Source: Pseudomonadota bacterium (GTDB lineage Bacteria > Pseudomonadota > Alphaproteobacteria > Rhodospirillales > Casp-alpha2). From it: 64,000 nucleotides of DNA. Shown piece after piece: positions 40,523 through 49,011 of the stretch; position 1 is the stretch's first letter; each line of letters begins with the position of its first letter. The position numbers were made by a program, and so were the translations under genes. Under the pieces are notes generated by a model, which saw only the letters and a list, made by a program, of their open reading frames with translations, had not been told where the DNA came from and ran no database searches. The stretch covers positions 31,162-95,161 of the forward strand of contig JAQBYB010000002.1 of the NCBI GenBank assembly GCA_027624235.1. Reading direction: 5' to 3'.

Positions 40523-41627
40523 CCTCGGCCTCTATATCCACTGGCCGTTTTGCGCGTCGAAATGCCCGTATTGTGACTTCAACAGTCATGTCGCCGAGGC
40601 GGTCGACCATGACCGCTGGCGGCAGGCCCTGCTGTCGGAACTGAGTTATTTCGCAAACGAAACTAAAACCCGGCGGCTTAGCAGCATCTTTTTCGGCGGT
40701 GGCACGCCATCGTTGATGCAGCCGCAAACCACGGCGGCGCTGATTGATGCCGCCAAGGCCCATTGGCGGCCCGCCGGCGACCTTGAGGTTACGCTGGAAG
40801 CCAATCCCTCCACTGCCGACGCGAATCGTTTCGAGGCCTTCCGCGACGCCGGCGTCAACCGCCTGTCGCTCGGCGTGCAATCATTTCGGGACCTGAACCT
40901 TTGCTTTCTTGGTCGCGGCCATTCCGCCGATGAGGCGATTGCCGCTATTCGGCTGGCGTCGGAAACTTTCCCTCGATTCAGCTTCGATCTGATTTACGGA
41001 TTGCCGGGGCAAACGGCGGATGACTGGAACCAGGATCTGGATCAGGCGCTTGCCCTGGCGCGCGGGCATTTATCGGTTTATCAGCTTGGCATTGAACCCG
41101 GCACCGCCTTTCACCGGGACCATGTTCAGCCGGCGGCGGAAGAAACCGGGGCCGTAATGTTTGAAATTTGCCAGCAGCGGCTTTCCGGCGCCGGGCTGCC
41201 GGCCTATGAGATTTCCAACCATGCGGCGCCTGGCTTCGAGTGCCGCCATAACCTGGAGATCTGGCGGGGCGGCGATTACGTCGGCATCGGCCCCGGCGCG
41301 CATGGACATTTAACGGATGATTCCGTAACTGCAACGATTTACCAGATTCATTCCCCGGAACGCTGGCTGACCGCCGTTGAGGGCAACAACCACGGCACCG
41401 CCAAGCGCCTGGCCCTAAGCCCCGATCAACGCGGCGAGGAAATCCTGATGACCGGCTTAAGGTTGACTGAAGGCATCGGCCGCGATCTGGCGGCGGGGCT
41501 TGATCCGGTTGGGCTCAAAAGGATGCTGGAAGGCGGGTTTTTGGTCAGCGACGACGCCGGGGTTCGCACCACTGCAACCGGAAAGCTGTGCCTGAACGAG
41601 GTGTTGCGGCAATTGCTCGTCGCCTAA
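40503..41627 (+). CDS. hemW: Heme chaperone HemW (radical SAM)
   Basis: A 374-residue radical-SAM protein of the HemN-like class. The cluster motif is [11 protein letters not shown] near residue 17-27, followed by GGGTPSLM and LEANPS. HemW transfers heme to respiratory enzymes rather than oxidising coproporphyrinogen. The C-terminal HemN domain is present. The rph-rdgB-hemW order is common in alphaproteobacteria. Confidence 0.95.
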   Translation: MPASADSLGLYIHWPFCASKCPYCDFNSHVAEAVDHDRWRQALLSELSYFANETKTRRLSSIFFGGGTPSLMQPQTTAALIDAAKAHWRPAGDLEVTLEANPSTADANRFEAFRDAGVNRLSLGVQSFRDLNLCFLGRGHSADEAIAAIRLASETFPRFSFDLIYGLPGQTADDWNQDLDQALALARGHLSVYQLGIEPGTAFHRDHVQPAAEETGAVMFEICQQRLSGAGLPAYEISNHAAPGFECRHNLEIWRGGDYVGIGPGAHGHLTDDSVTATIYQIHSPERWLTAVEGNNHGTAKRLALSPDQRGEEILMTGLRLTEGIGRDLAAGLDPVGLKRMLEGGFLVSDDAGVRTTATGKLCLNEVLRQLLVA

Positions 41628-41642
41628 CGCGGAATCCTGACT

Positions 41643-42053
41643 TTAACGGGAATTTGAGCGGATACTTTCGATCATTCCGGCGCGGTCGTTCTCGATCCTG
41701 TCGACCATTTCCTGGGGCACGATTGACTTCTTGTCGTACTTGGCGCTCCACAACACCAAATCAAGGATAATCGGGGCCAGGTCAAAACCCTTTTCGGTCA
41801 GGCTGTAGATATAGCTGCGGCGGTTTTCCGGATCGCGGGCCTTTTTGATGATGCCTTGGGCGAGCAATTCCTTCAGCCGATTGGCGAGCACATTGGTGGC
41901 AAAGCCTTCGCCGCCGTCCAAAAGCTCGCCGTAGGTCTTTCGATTTCGGAGCATCAGGTCACGCACGACCAGCAGGCTCCAGCGATCCCCGAAAACATCA
42001 AGGGAATAGGAAATAGGGCATCCGGTGCTACGGCATTTGTTAGGACCAGGCAT
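41643..42053 (-). CDS. HxlR-family transcriptional regulator
   Basis: A 136-residue winged-helix regulator. It has the family pattern CPISYSLDVFGDRWSLLVVRDL near 12-33 and FATNVLANRLKELLAQGII near 51-69. N-terminal C7 and C12 might be redox-sensing, as in several HxlR proteins that respond to electrophiles or oxidants. It is divergent from the broken MAPEG gene, the expected nearest target, with two inverted repeats between them. Confidence 0.92.
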   Translation of the reverse strand: MPGPNKCRSTGCPISYSLDVFGDRWSLLVVRDLMLRNRKTYGELLDGGEGFATNVLANRLKELLAQGIIKKARDPENRRSYIYSLTEKGFDLAPIILDLVLWSAKYDKKSIVPQEMVDRIENDRAGMIESIRSNSR

Positions 42054-42071
42054 GGGGCATCATAATAAAAT

Positions 42072-42090
42072 GACTTGCTAAATACAAGTC
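42072..42090. promoter_or_regulatory. Inverted repeat GACTTG-N7-CAAGTC, candidate HxlR operator
   Basis: A perfect 6-bp dyad with a 7-nt centre lies 19 nt upstream of the hxlR start, in the divergent promoter region. HxlR regulators bind dyads of about this size near their own gene. No experimental basis; pattern only. Confidence 0.45.
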
Positions 42091-42104
42091 GTATAAATAC
42101 GCTG

Positions 42105-42133
42105 CCTTTAACTTTTTAAAAGCAAGTTAAAGG
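42105..42133. promoter_or_regulatory. 10-bp perfect inverted repeat CCTTTAACTT / AAGTTAAAGG
   Basis: Arms at 42105-42114 and 42124-42133 with a 9-nt loop. It lies in the same divergent gap, 69 nt before the MAPEG start. It could be a second operator half-site pair or a transcript hairpin. Confidence 0.45.
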
Positions 42134-42201
42134 AGCCGCGCTTATTCCATTGCCCCGGTGTCGGCGTTGATCATGCGTTAAAGGACAAAAAGGACCAATA
42201 A

Positions 42202-42597
42202 ATGCCGAATGAAATCTACTGGCTCACCTTAACGGCTGCACTGACGGCGTTGCTCGTGATCCCCTACGCCGTCGCCAGAATCTCCGAAGTCGGGCTGAGC
42301 GGTCTTTTTTTAAACCCCCCGCCCGGAGACGCCGCGTTCGACAAGGCATGGGCGCATCGTGCCCATCGCGCCCATATGAATGCGATTGAAACCCTTGTCG
42401 TGTTTGCGCCGCTTGCCATTGCGGTTCAGGTCGCGGGTTCCGCCAACGAGGTCACGGCCATGGCCGCGGCGACATACTTTTGAGCGCGGCTCGTCCATGC
42501 GCCTTCTTACATTTTGAAAATACCGTTTGATCGAACCATCGCCTATTTCATCGGCCTGGGTTCGTGCCTCACCCTGGCCTACCAACTGGTCGCGTAA
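42202..42597 (+). pseudogene. MAPEG-family protein, broken by an in-frame TGA
   Basis: A small membrane protein of the MAPEG superfamily with the typical N-terminal helix and ENxxHR-like region, here DKAWAHRAHRAHMNAIETLVVFAP near 48-70. Codon 94 is TGA (42481-42483) in ATYF-stop-ARLVHA, where MAPEG proteins have YFWARLVHA. The same frame continues for 37 more codons of good family sequence to TAA at 42595-42597. It would be 131 residues if the TGA were TGG. Reads as a recent single-base nonsense mutation, or as a sequencing error. Confidence 0.85.
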
Positions 42598-42664
42598 ATG
42601 ACATCGGCGCTTCCTATTCATCTTACCTGAAGCCAACCATTGAATAACCCAAGGGGGGGAAACG

Positions 42665-43489
42665 TTGAATAATTTTGAAACCGCCGTGACGAAACATTAC
42701 GGAGATGCGGATTTATTGTCGCGCATTTATAGCGGTCTTGAGGCCGCCGGCGCCGACGTGGCAAACCTGCGACCCGAAGACCTCGCCCCGGTCGATGAGT
42801 TTCACTTAGGCGGCCGTAAAGCCACCGTCTATGCCGTAGCCAAATTGCCCTTGGATGCCGATAGCCATGTTCTCGACATCGGTTGCGGCATCGGCGGCGC
42901 GGCGCGGTTTATCGCGGGCCAGGCCGGTTGCCGCGTGACCGGCATCGACCTGATCCCGGAATTCATTTCAACCGCGCAAATACTGACCAGCCTGACCGGC
43001 CTTGCTGACAAGGTCGCGTTTGAAATTGCCAACGCGCTGGCCATGCCCTTTGAAAATGAGACTTTCGATGCGGCGGTTACGTTTCACGTCGCCATGAATA
43101 TCCCGGACCGGGCGGGGTTATATGGGGAAATCGCCCGGGTGATGAAGCCCGGCGCAACGCTGTGCATCTATGACGTGATGAAGAAAAACGACGAAGATAT
43201 CGAATTCCCGATGCCGTGGGCGCAAACCAGGGAAACCAGTCACCTGACGACGCCGGAAGAAATGCGGGTGCTGCTCGGCGATGCCGGGTTTGATGTCGTT
43301 GAGGTCGAGGACCGCACGGATTTAGCGCTCGAATTTCTCCGCCAGGAATTAACCAAAAAGGCCGATGGACCGCCGCCGCTCGGTATTCATCTCGTCTTGG
43401 GCGCGACCGCCAAGGAAAAGTTCGGCAATGCCCTGAACGGCATCGAAAGTGGCCGCATCGCGCCGGTGCAGATTATTGCCCGCCGTTAG
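42665..43489 (+). CDS. SAM-dependent methyltransferase
   Basis: A 274-residue class I methyltransferase. The SAM site is VLDIGCGIGGAARFIA near 70-85, then GIDLIPEFIS. It resembles glycine/sarcosine or dimethylglycine methyltransferases, but the acceptor cannot be read. It starts with a TTG at 42665 with GGGGGGAAA upstream. The stop at 43487-43489 falls in the first copy of the 23-bp repeat array. Confidence 0.88.
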   Translation: MNNFETAVTKHYGDADLLSRIYSGLEAAGADVANLRPEDLAPVDEFHLGGRKATVYAVAKLPLDADSHVLDIGCGIGGAARFIAGQAGCRVTGIDLIPEFISTAQILTSLTGLADKVAFEIANALAMPFENETFDAAVTFHVAMNIPDRAGLYGEIARVMKPGATLCIYDVMKKNDEDIEFPMPWAQTRETSHLTTPEEMRVLLGDAGFDVVEVEDRTDLALEFLRQELTKKADGPPPLGIHLVLGATAKEKFGNALNGIESGRIAPVQIIARR

Positions 43490-43550
43490 CGGCGTTCATT
43501 TAGCGCCGTTGGCGGCGTTCATTTAGCGCCGTTGGCGGCGTTAATTTAGC
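43482..43550. repeat. Three tandem 23-bp copies
   Basis: The unit GCCGTTGGCGGCGTTCATTT plus AGC is repeated three times with one or two changes (A for G in copy 1, A for C in copy 3). Each copy has a GCCG-N4-CGGC mini-hairpin. Copy 1 overlaps the methyltransferase stop and copy 3 overlaps the last two codons and stop of the convergent LppC-like gene, so the array fills the gap. Confidence 0.9.
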
Positions 43551-45145
43551 GTCGACTGAAATGTTTCCTGCGCCCGGCTGATGACCTCGGGACCGTTGCG
43601 GCCGACCTTCATCACCGCCAAGCCTCTTTCGGCGAGGCCGCTGGACAGAAACCGGAAAATTCCATCCCGGCCCCAAAACCCGCTGGGCACGGTAATCGCA
43701 GCGGCTGAAAAATTGGCGCCCTTTTCGCCACGCGCCAGAACCGCGGCCAGCGCCAACGCGTCATAGGCCAGCGTTGCCAGCCGGGGCGGGGGGCGGCCAT
43801 AGGTTTCCTTATAGGGGCTCTCGAAATCCGTCCTCGCCGCCGGCGAGGGCGCCGCGAACCAGCCGCCGACCAGGGCCGGCTCCGCCTCAAGGCCGGGCGC
43901 GTCCCATTGCCCGGTGCCCAACATCCGCACCTTGGCCGGGTCGATATCATAGAACGGTAGAAGCGCGGCAATGGATTGCAGCCGTTTGCCGCCGTCGGCC
44001 AGCAACAGCGCGTCAAACGGAAGGTCGCCGATGGTCTGTAGTTTTTCCATCCGCTTCAGGGCGCGTTTTGAAACCTCGTCCTCGCGGCCTTCCAGTTCCT
44101 TGCGTTGCGCCAGCAGGGCCTCGCGGCGGGAACCGTAATTGGCCAGGGCGCGGACGGCGACGCTAAAATCGGTGGCGTTGGGATCATAAGACTGAACTCT
44201 GGAAATGGTCCCGCCATTGGCGGCGACGGCCTGCTCAAACGCGCTGACCACGGTCTCTCCATAGATGTTATCCGGCGCCAGGGCGGCAAACCGGCGCACC
44301 CCCTTGGACCGGGCATAGGCGATGATCCGACTGATTTCGGCGCTCGGCAGGAAGCCCATGGTGTAGATGCCGTCTCCGGCGACGGAATGATCCGACGAAA
44401 AGGCGACCACCGGCACGTTGGCGGCCCGAGCGGCCGCCCCCACCGCGCGGGTCGATGCCGACAGCAACGGTCCCAAAATCATCGCCGCGCCATCGCCGAT
44501 GGCGGCGCTGGCGGCGGCGGAGGCTGCGCCGGGCGAGCCTTTGGTGTCATGCACCAACAGCTCGAAGCTTTTATCGGCGAAGGTAAAAACCGCCAATTGC
44601 GCGGCATTCAGCATCGCCTGGCCGAGCCCGGCGTTGGGGCCGCTCAACGGCAACAACAGGGCGACCCGAACGGTTTCCCCGGACGCCGGCGGCACCGTTG
44701 AGCGCGACGGCGGCAGCAGCGGCGTTGCGTCGTCTTTCGACGGCTGGATCAGGTATGGCGTGAACGACGGCCATTGCTGGCCGTCCTCCTTTGCCCCAAG
44801 GACAGGGGGGGCGGGCGGCGGCGCTTGGGGCACGGGCGCGGCAGCGCGCCGGGCCGCCGCGGCAGAGCCCGGAGACAACGGCGGTTCAAACGGGAATTTT
44901 ATCGCCGCCCTTGCCCCGGGTCCGGCAACGTCGGGCATCCCTGCCGGAGGGCCTTGGGCCGGGAAGGCGGGGGCGGGGGCCGGGGATCGGGTCGCTTGCG
45001 ATGGCGCCGCCGTTGCCTCGGGCGCGTTCGCGCCTTGCAACCAAGGCGGTATTTGGGAAGACTGACAGCCCCCCAGCAACAACATCACGGCGAACAGCCA
45101 TGCCGCCCCGTACGGACGCGAAAAAAAAATTACAGAACCGGTCAT
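43541..45145 (-). CDS. LppC/LpoA-like outer-membrane lipoprotein (penicillin-binding protein activator)
   Basis: A 534-residue lipoprotein with a signal peptide and lipobox LLGGC (cysteine near 27). After a proline-rich linker, a periplasmic-binding type 1 fold begins at RVALLLPLSGPNAGLGQAM. LpoA activates PBP1a from the outer membrane in gammaproteobacteria; alphaproteobacterial members are less studied. The ATG at 45145 is used; a TTG four codons upstream is in frame. Its 5' end overlaps the start of rsmI, which runs the other way. Confidence 0.87.
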   Translation of the reverse strand: MTGSVIFFSRPYGAAWLFAVMLLLGGCQSSQIPPWLQGANAPEATAAPSQATRSPAPAPAFPAQGPPAGMPDVAGPGARAAIKFPFEPPLSPGSAAAARRAAAPVPQAPPPAPPVLGAKEDGQQWPSFTPYLIQPSKDDATPLLPPSRSTVPPASGETVRVALLLPLSGPNAGLGQAMLNAAQLAVFTFADKSFELLVHDTKGSPGAASAAASAAIGDGAAMILGPLLSASTRAVGAAARAANVPVVAFSSDHSVAGDGIYTMGFLPSAEISRIIAYARSKGVRRFAALAPDNIYGETVVSAFEQAVAANGGTISRVQSYDPNATDFSVAVRALANYGSRREALLAQRKELEGREDEVSKRALKRMEKLQTIGDLPFDALLLADGGKRLQSIAALLPFYDIDPAKVRMLGTGQWDAPGLEAEPALVGGWFAAPSPAARTDFESPYKETYGRPPPRLATLAYDALALAAVLARGEKGANFSAAAITVPSGFWGRDGIFRFLSSGLAERGLAVMKVGRNGPEVISRAQETFQSTLN

Positions 45146-46044
45146 CGGAGGCAGCAACCTCGCCTGATATTACGGACCCACGGCGACATCCCGCCACGGT
45201 CCAATCGTTTGAAGGGCTGGCGGTCGTCGCTACCCCCATCGGCCATTCCCGTGACATTACCCTTCGGGCGCTTGATATTCTAGAACAAGCCGACGTCATC
45301 GCCTGCGAGGATACCCGCATCACGGCCAAGTTGTTGGCGATCCACGGAATTTCCAGGCCCCTGCTGGCCTATCACCAACACAATGCCGACCGGATGCGGC
45401 CGGCCCTGATCAAACGGCTTAAAGGTGGCGAAACCGTGGCGTTGGTGTCGGATGCTGGCACACCGCTGGTTTCCGACCCTGGCTATAAATTGGTTCGCGC
45501 CTGTATCGTTGAGGGCATTGCCGTCACCCCGTTGCCCGGCGCGTCCTCGGTGATGTGCGCCCTGGTCGTCTCGGGGCTGCCGACCAACCATTTCTTTTTC
45601 GCCGGTTTTCTACCGCAAAAATCCGCCGCCCGAAAACGCGCCCTGCAAGAACTCGCCGCCATTCCGGGATCCTTGGTGTTCCTGGAATCGGCGAAACGGT
45701 TGGCGGCGTCCCTAGCCGACATGGCGGCAGTCCTGGGCGACCGGGACGCCGCCATGACCCGCGAGCTGACAAAAATGTTCGAAGAGGTCCGCCGCGGTCC
45801 TTTAGGCGAATTAGCCGCCCATTATCAGAGCGCCGGGCCGCCCAAGGGCGAAGTGACCATCGTCGTCGCGCCGCCTGATCAGGCGCAGGCCATGGAAGAC
45901 GACGAATTGGACCGGCTTTTGGGCGAGGCGCTGAAAGACGCTTCGGTGCGCGACGCCGCCGATACGGTCGCGGTCATCAGCGGCCTTTCCCGGCGCAAGG
46001 TGTACACCCGCGCGCTTGCGTTAAAGAAGGCCGCCAGTGAATAA
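45100..46044 (+). CDS. rsmI: 16S rRNA (cytidine1402-2'-O)-methyltransferase RsmI
   Basis: A 314-residue tetrapyrrole-methylase-fold enzyme that modifies C1402. The signature VVATPIGHSRDITLRAL begins at residue 44, followed by CEDTRITAKLL, SDAGTPLVSDPGYKLV and LPGASSVMCAL. About 40 leading residues precede the domain, more than usual. The ATG at 45100 is the only normal start I see and has no clear ribosome site; it overlaps the divergent LppC gene by 46 nt. Next gene yraN overlaps by 8 nt. Confidence 0.92.
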   Translation: MPPRTDAKKKLQNRSSEAATSPDITDPRRHPATVQSFEGLAVVATPIGHSRDITLRALDILEQADVIACEDTRITAKLLAIHGISRPLLAYHQHNADRMRPALIKRLKGGETVALVSDAGTPLVSDPGYKLVRACIVEGIAVTPLPGASSVMCALVVSGLPTNHFFFAGFLPQKSAARKRALQELAAIPGSLVFLESAKRLAASLADMAAVLGDRDAAMTRELTKMFEEVRRGPLGELAAHYQSAGPPKGEVTIVVAPPDQAQAMEDDELDRLLGEALKDASVRDAADTVAVISGLSRRKVYTRALALKKAASE

Positions 46045-46399
46045 AAAACGGACGGCGGAGAAATTCGGCCGCTTCGCCGAAGCCCTGGCGGCGTGGTCGC
46101 TCCGGCTAAAGGGCTACCGCATCATCGCGCGCGGGTTCCGTTCGCGCGTCGGTGAGATCGATATCATAGCCCGGCGCGGCGGCCGTCTGATTTACGTCGA
46201 GGTAAAAGCCAGACACAACATCGCCGATGCAGCCGAATCCGTGCGGCCACGCCAAGCCGCCCGCATCATTCGCGCCGCAGGCGCCTTCCTGCAGACCCGT
46301 GCGGACCTAGGTGGATTGGACCAGCGATTTGACGTGATCTTGGTGTCGCCGTGGCGATGGCCGGTGCATCTAGTGGACGCCTGGCGTCCAGAGTTTTAG
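46037..46399 (+). CDS. YraN/UPF0102 family endonuclease-like protein
   Basis: A 120-residue protein of the UPF0102 family with a PD-(D/E)xK-like core: GEIDIIARRGGRLIYVEVKAR near 37-58, in which GEIDII and EVKAR are the family markers. The family is assigned to Holliday-junction-resolvase-like nucleases, but the function is unproven. GTG start overlaps rsmI. The rsmI-yraN pair is widespread in bacteria. Confidence 0.92.
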   Translation: MNKKRTAEKFGRFAEALAAWSLRLKGYRIIARGFRSRVGEIDIIARRGGRLIYVEVKARHNIADAAESVRPRQAARIIRAAGAFLQTRADLGGLDQRFDVILVSPWRWPVHLVDAWRPEF

Positions 46400-46448
46400 A
46401 ATGACGATTCGCGTACCAGAGCATCAACGCTGAGCAAGGCCGAACCGG

Positions 46449-47057
46449 ATGACCGACGCTGCTTCTTTTTTTAATTTACGCAAGGCTGCCGCCTTCATCG
46501 CGGTTATTTTGGCGATTGGCGCCCTTGGCGGTTGCGCCGGGGCCCTCATCGGCGGTGGCGCCGCCGTCGGCACCGCCGCCTATCAGGAACGCGGCGTCCA
46601 GAGCGTCGCCCGTGACATAGCGACGGCGACCAGGATGCGGACCAAGTTGCTCGATGCCGGCGAAGACTACGTCACCGGCGTCGGCGTCGAGGTTTACGAA
46701 GGCCGGATCCTGTTAACCGGCGCCCTGGCCTCCGAGGACATGCGGGCGAAAGCGGTGAGCCTGGCCTGGAAAACCGACGGCGCTAAAGACGTCCTCAATG
46801 AAATTCAGATCGGAAACCCCAGCCTCCGGGATTTGGCCACGGATGGGTGGATCACCACACAATTGCAGTCGAAGATCACCCTGGATAAGAAAATCCTGGC
46901 GATCAATTATTCCATCGAAACGGTCAACGCGACCATCTATCTGATCGGCATCGCCCAACATCAGCAAGAGCTGGACCGCGTCATCGCGCACGCCAAATCG
47001 ATCAATTACGTCAATAAAATCATCAACCACGTGCGCGTGAAAAAGGCCGCGTCTTGA
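46449..47057 (+). CDS. BON-domain lipoprotein
   Basis: A 202-residue exported lipoprotein with lipobox LGGC (cysteine 29). Two BON domains follow: about 58-120 (GVGVEVYEGRILLTGAL) and about 130-200 (ILAINYSIETVNATIYLIG). BON proteins bind membranes and are associated with outer-membrane stability and osmotic stress. It overlaps the next gene by 4 nt. Confidence 0.92.
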   Translation: MTDAASFFNLRKAAAFIAVILAIGALGGCAGALIGGGAAVGTAAYQERGVQSVARDIATATRMRTKLLDAGEDYVTGVGVEVYEGRILLTGALASEDMRAKAVSLAWKTDGAKDVLNEIQIGNPSLRDLATDGWITTQLQSKITLDKKILAINYSIETVNATIYLIGIAQHQQELDRVIAHAKSINYVNKIINHVRVKKAAS

Positions 47058-47923
47058 CACTGTCCCCGACTATCCCCATGGATATTCGCCGCCGCCTGAC
47101 CGACATCGGGAATGCCGAGGACGACGGCATCGATTTGGCCGACGCGGCCCTGGTGCTGGCCGCCGCCGACCGCCCAGGGGTGCCGATGGAACCCTACCGG
47201 CGGCATCTGAAAAGTCTGGCCGCCGAGGTCCGCGCCTATGTCGGCCAAGCAGAAGATGAGGCCGACGATGAGACCGGGGCTGATCTTGATCTCAGAATCG
47301 AGGCCCTGGTTCAGGTCATCGTCCGCCGCTACGGCTATGGCGGCGGCGAGGATGTTTTCGACGACCTCGACGCCGCCAACTTGATGCGGGTGATCGATAG
47401 CCGTTCGGGGCTGCCGGTGGCGCTCGGAATTATTTTCATGGCCACCGGGCGGGCGCTGGGCTGGGCCATCACCGGGCTTGATTTCCCCGGTCGTTTTCTG
47501 ATCCGTCTCGACGCCGGTGGGATGCGTAAAATTATCGACCCCTTCGGCGGCGGGGCTGTCGTCGAGGCCGCCGACATGCGCGACATGTTCAAGGCGGTCG
47601 CCGGCAACCACGTCGAATTGATGCCCATCCATTACCGCGACGCCAGCAACCGCGGTATCCTGCTGCGCCTGCAAAACAACATCAAAAGCCGCCTGGTTCG
47701 GAGGCAGCGCTGGGAAGACGTGCTTGAGACGATCGAGGCCATGGTGCTGTTCGCGCCCTCTGAGACCGAGCTGTGGCGTGAGCTGGGATTGCTGCACGCC
47801 AAGCTTGATCACGTCAAGGACGCGGTGCGGGCGCTGGAGGAATATCTGTGCCGAACCGGCGGCGAGGACGGGCGCTACAACACCTCGAAGCTGTTGCAAG
47901 AGCTGCGCACCAAGTTAAATTAA
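47054..47923 (+). CDS. SirB1/transglutaminase-like TPR protein
   Basis: A 289-residue protein with an N-terminal all-helical part and a SirB1-type transglutaminase-like domain (SGLPVALGIIFMATGRALGW near 117-136, then GLDFPGRFLIRLD), followed by a C-terminal TPR-like region (WEDVLETIEAMVLFAPSETELWRELGLL). SirB1 function is poorly known. It starts inside the last codons of the BON gene. Confidence 0.88.
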   Translation: MTLSPTIPMDIRRRLTDIGNAEDDGIDLADAALVLAAADRPGVPMEPYRRHLKSLAAEVRAYVGQAEDEADDETGADLDLRIEALVQVIVRRYGYGGGEDVFDDLDAANLMRVIDSRSGLPVALGIIFMATGRALGWAITGLDFPGRFLIRLDAGGMRKIIDPFGGGAVVEAADMRDMFKAVAGNHVELMPIHYRDASNRGILLRLQNNIKSRLVRRQRWEDVLETIEAMVLFAPSETELWRELGLLHAKLDHVKDAVRALEEYLCRTGGEDGRYNTSKLLQELRTKLN

Positions 47924-47965
47924 AGGCTTCGGGCTGAAGCCGTAGAATGACATAGGGAATTCACC

Positions 47966-48904
47966 ATGGCGTTACAGGTGGCCATTCAAATGGACCACAT
48001 CCGCACCGTCAATATCGACGCCGACAGCACCTTCGTATTGGCGCTGGAGGCCGAGGCGCGCGGCCATGCCCTGTATCACTACACCCCTGACCAATTGGCT
48101 TTCGAGGATGGCCGGGTCCAGGCTCAGGCCCAGGCGTTGCAGGTCAGGCGCGAGGCCGGCAACCATTTCACCTTAGGCAAACCGGAGACCATCGACCTTG
48201 CCGACATGGACGTCGTCCTGCTGCGCCAGGACCCGCCTTTTAATATGGCCTACATCACCACCACGCATCTGCTCGATCTGGTCCACCCCGCCACCCTGGT
48301 CGTCAACGACCCGGCCCAGGTCCGTAACGCGCCGGAAAAGATTTTCATCACCCAGTTTCCGGAGCTGATGCCGCCGACGCTGATTTCGTCTGACCGCGAC
48401 CGGATTTTCGCCTTTCGCGCCAAACACGCCGACATCATCATCAAGCCGCTGTACGGCAACGGCGGGGCCGGGGTCTTTCACGTCACGCCTGAAGATGAGA
48501 ACCTCAACGCCCTGCTGGAAATGTTCGCCGGCATCAACCCGGAGCCGATCATCGCCCAGGCTTACCTCGCCGATGTTCGGGCCGGCGACAAACGGATTAT
48601 CCTGATCGACGGGATGCCCGCCGGGGCCATCAACCGCATCCCCGAAGCAGGCGAGGCGCGCGCCAACATGCACGCCGGGGCGAAGCCGCTCAAAGCCACC
48701 TTGACCGACCGCGAACGGGAAATCTGCGCCGCCATCGGCCCTGAATTGAAGGCGCGGGGCCTGATTTTCGTCGGCATCGACGTCATCGGCGGCTACCTCA
48801 CCGAAATCAACGTCACCTCCCCGACCGGCCTCCAGGAGATCAACCGCTTCGACGGCGTCAAGCTGGAAGCACAGATCTGGGACGCGATTGAGGCGCGGGT
48901 TTAA
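47966..48904 (+). CDS. gshB: Glutathione synthetase
   Basis: A 312-residue ATP-grasp enzyme that joins gamma-glutamylcysteine and glycine. It begins [19 protein letters not shown], has [32 protein letters not shown] and the C-terminal [13 protein letters not shown], all matching GshB. It is followed after 107 nt by yifB. Confidence 0.97.
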   Translation: MALQVAIQMDHIRTVNIDADSTFVLALEAEARGHALYHYTPDQLAFEDGRVQAQAQALQVRREAGNHFTLGKPETIDLADMDVVLLRQDPPFNMAYITTTHLLDLVHPATLVVNDPAQVRNAPEKIFITQFPELMPPTLISSDRDRIFAFRAKHADIIIKPLYGNGGAGVFHVTPEDENLNALLEMFAGINPEPIIAQAYLADVRAGDKRIILIDGMPAGAINRIPEAGEARANMHAGAKPLKATLTDREREICAAIGPELKARGLIFVGIDVIGGYLTEINVTSPTGLQEINRFDGVKLEAQIWDAIEARV

Positions 48905-49011
48905 GATATAATTCGCTTTTTTACTAGCGTTCCGTTTTCGTTCCATTTACACTCTGACCTTGAGGAAAATCAAAAGGGCCCCCCCGGCGTGGGTGGGGCC
49001 GGAGGCAAGCG

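Noticed and set aside
42481..42483. TGA read as selenocysteine in the MAPEG frame
   Set aside because: MAPEG proteins have Trp here, not Cys, and no SECIS-like hairpin was seen.
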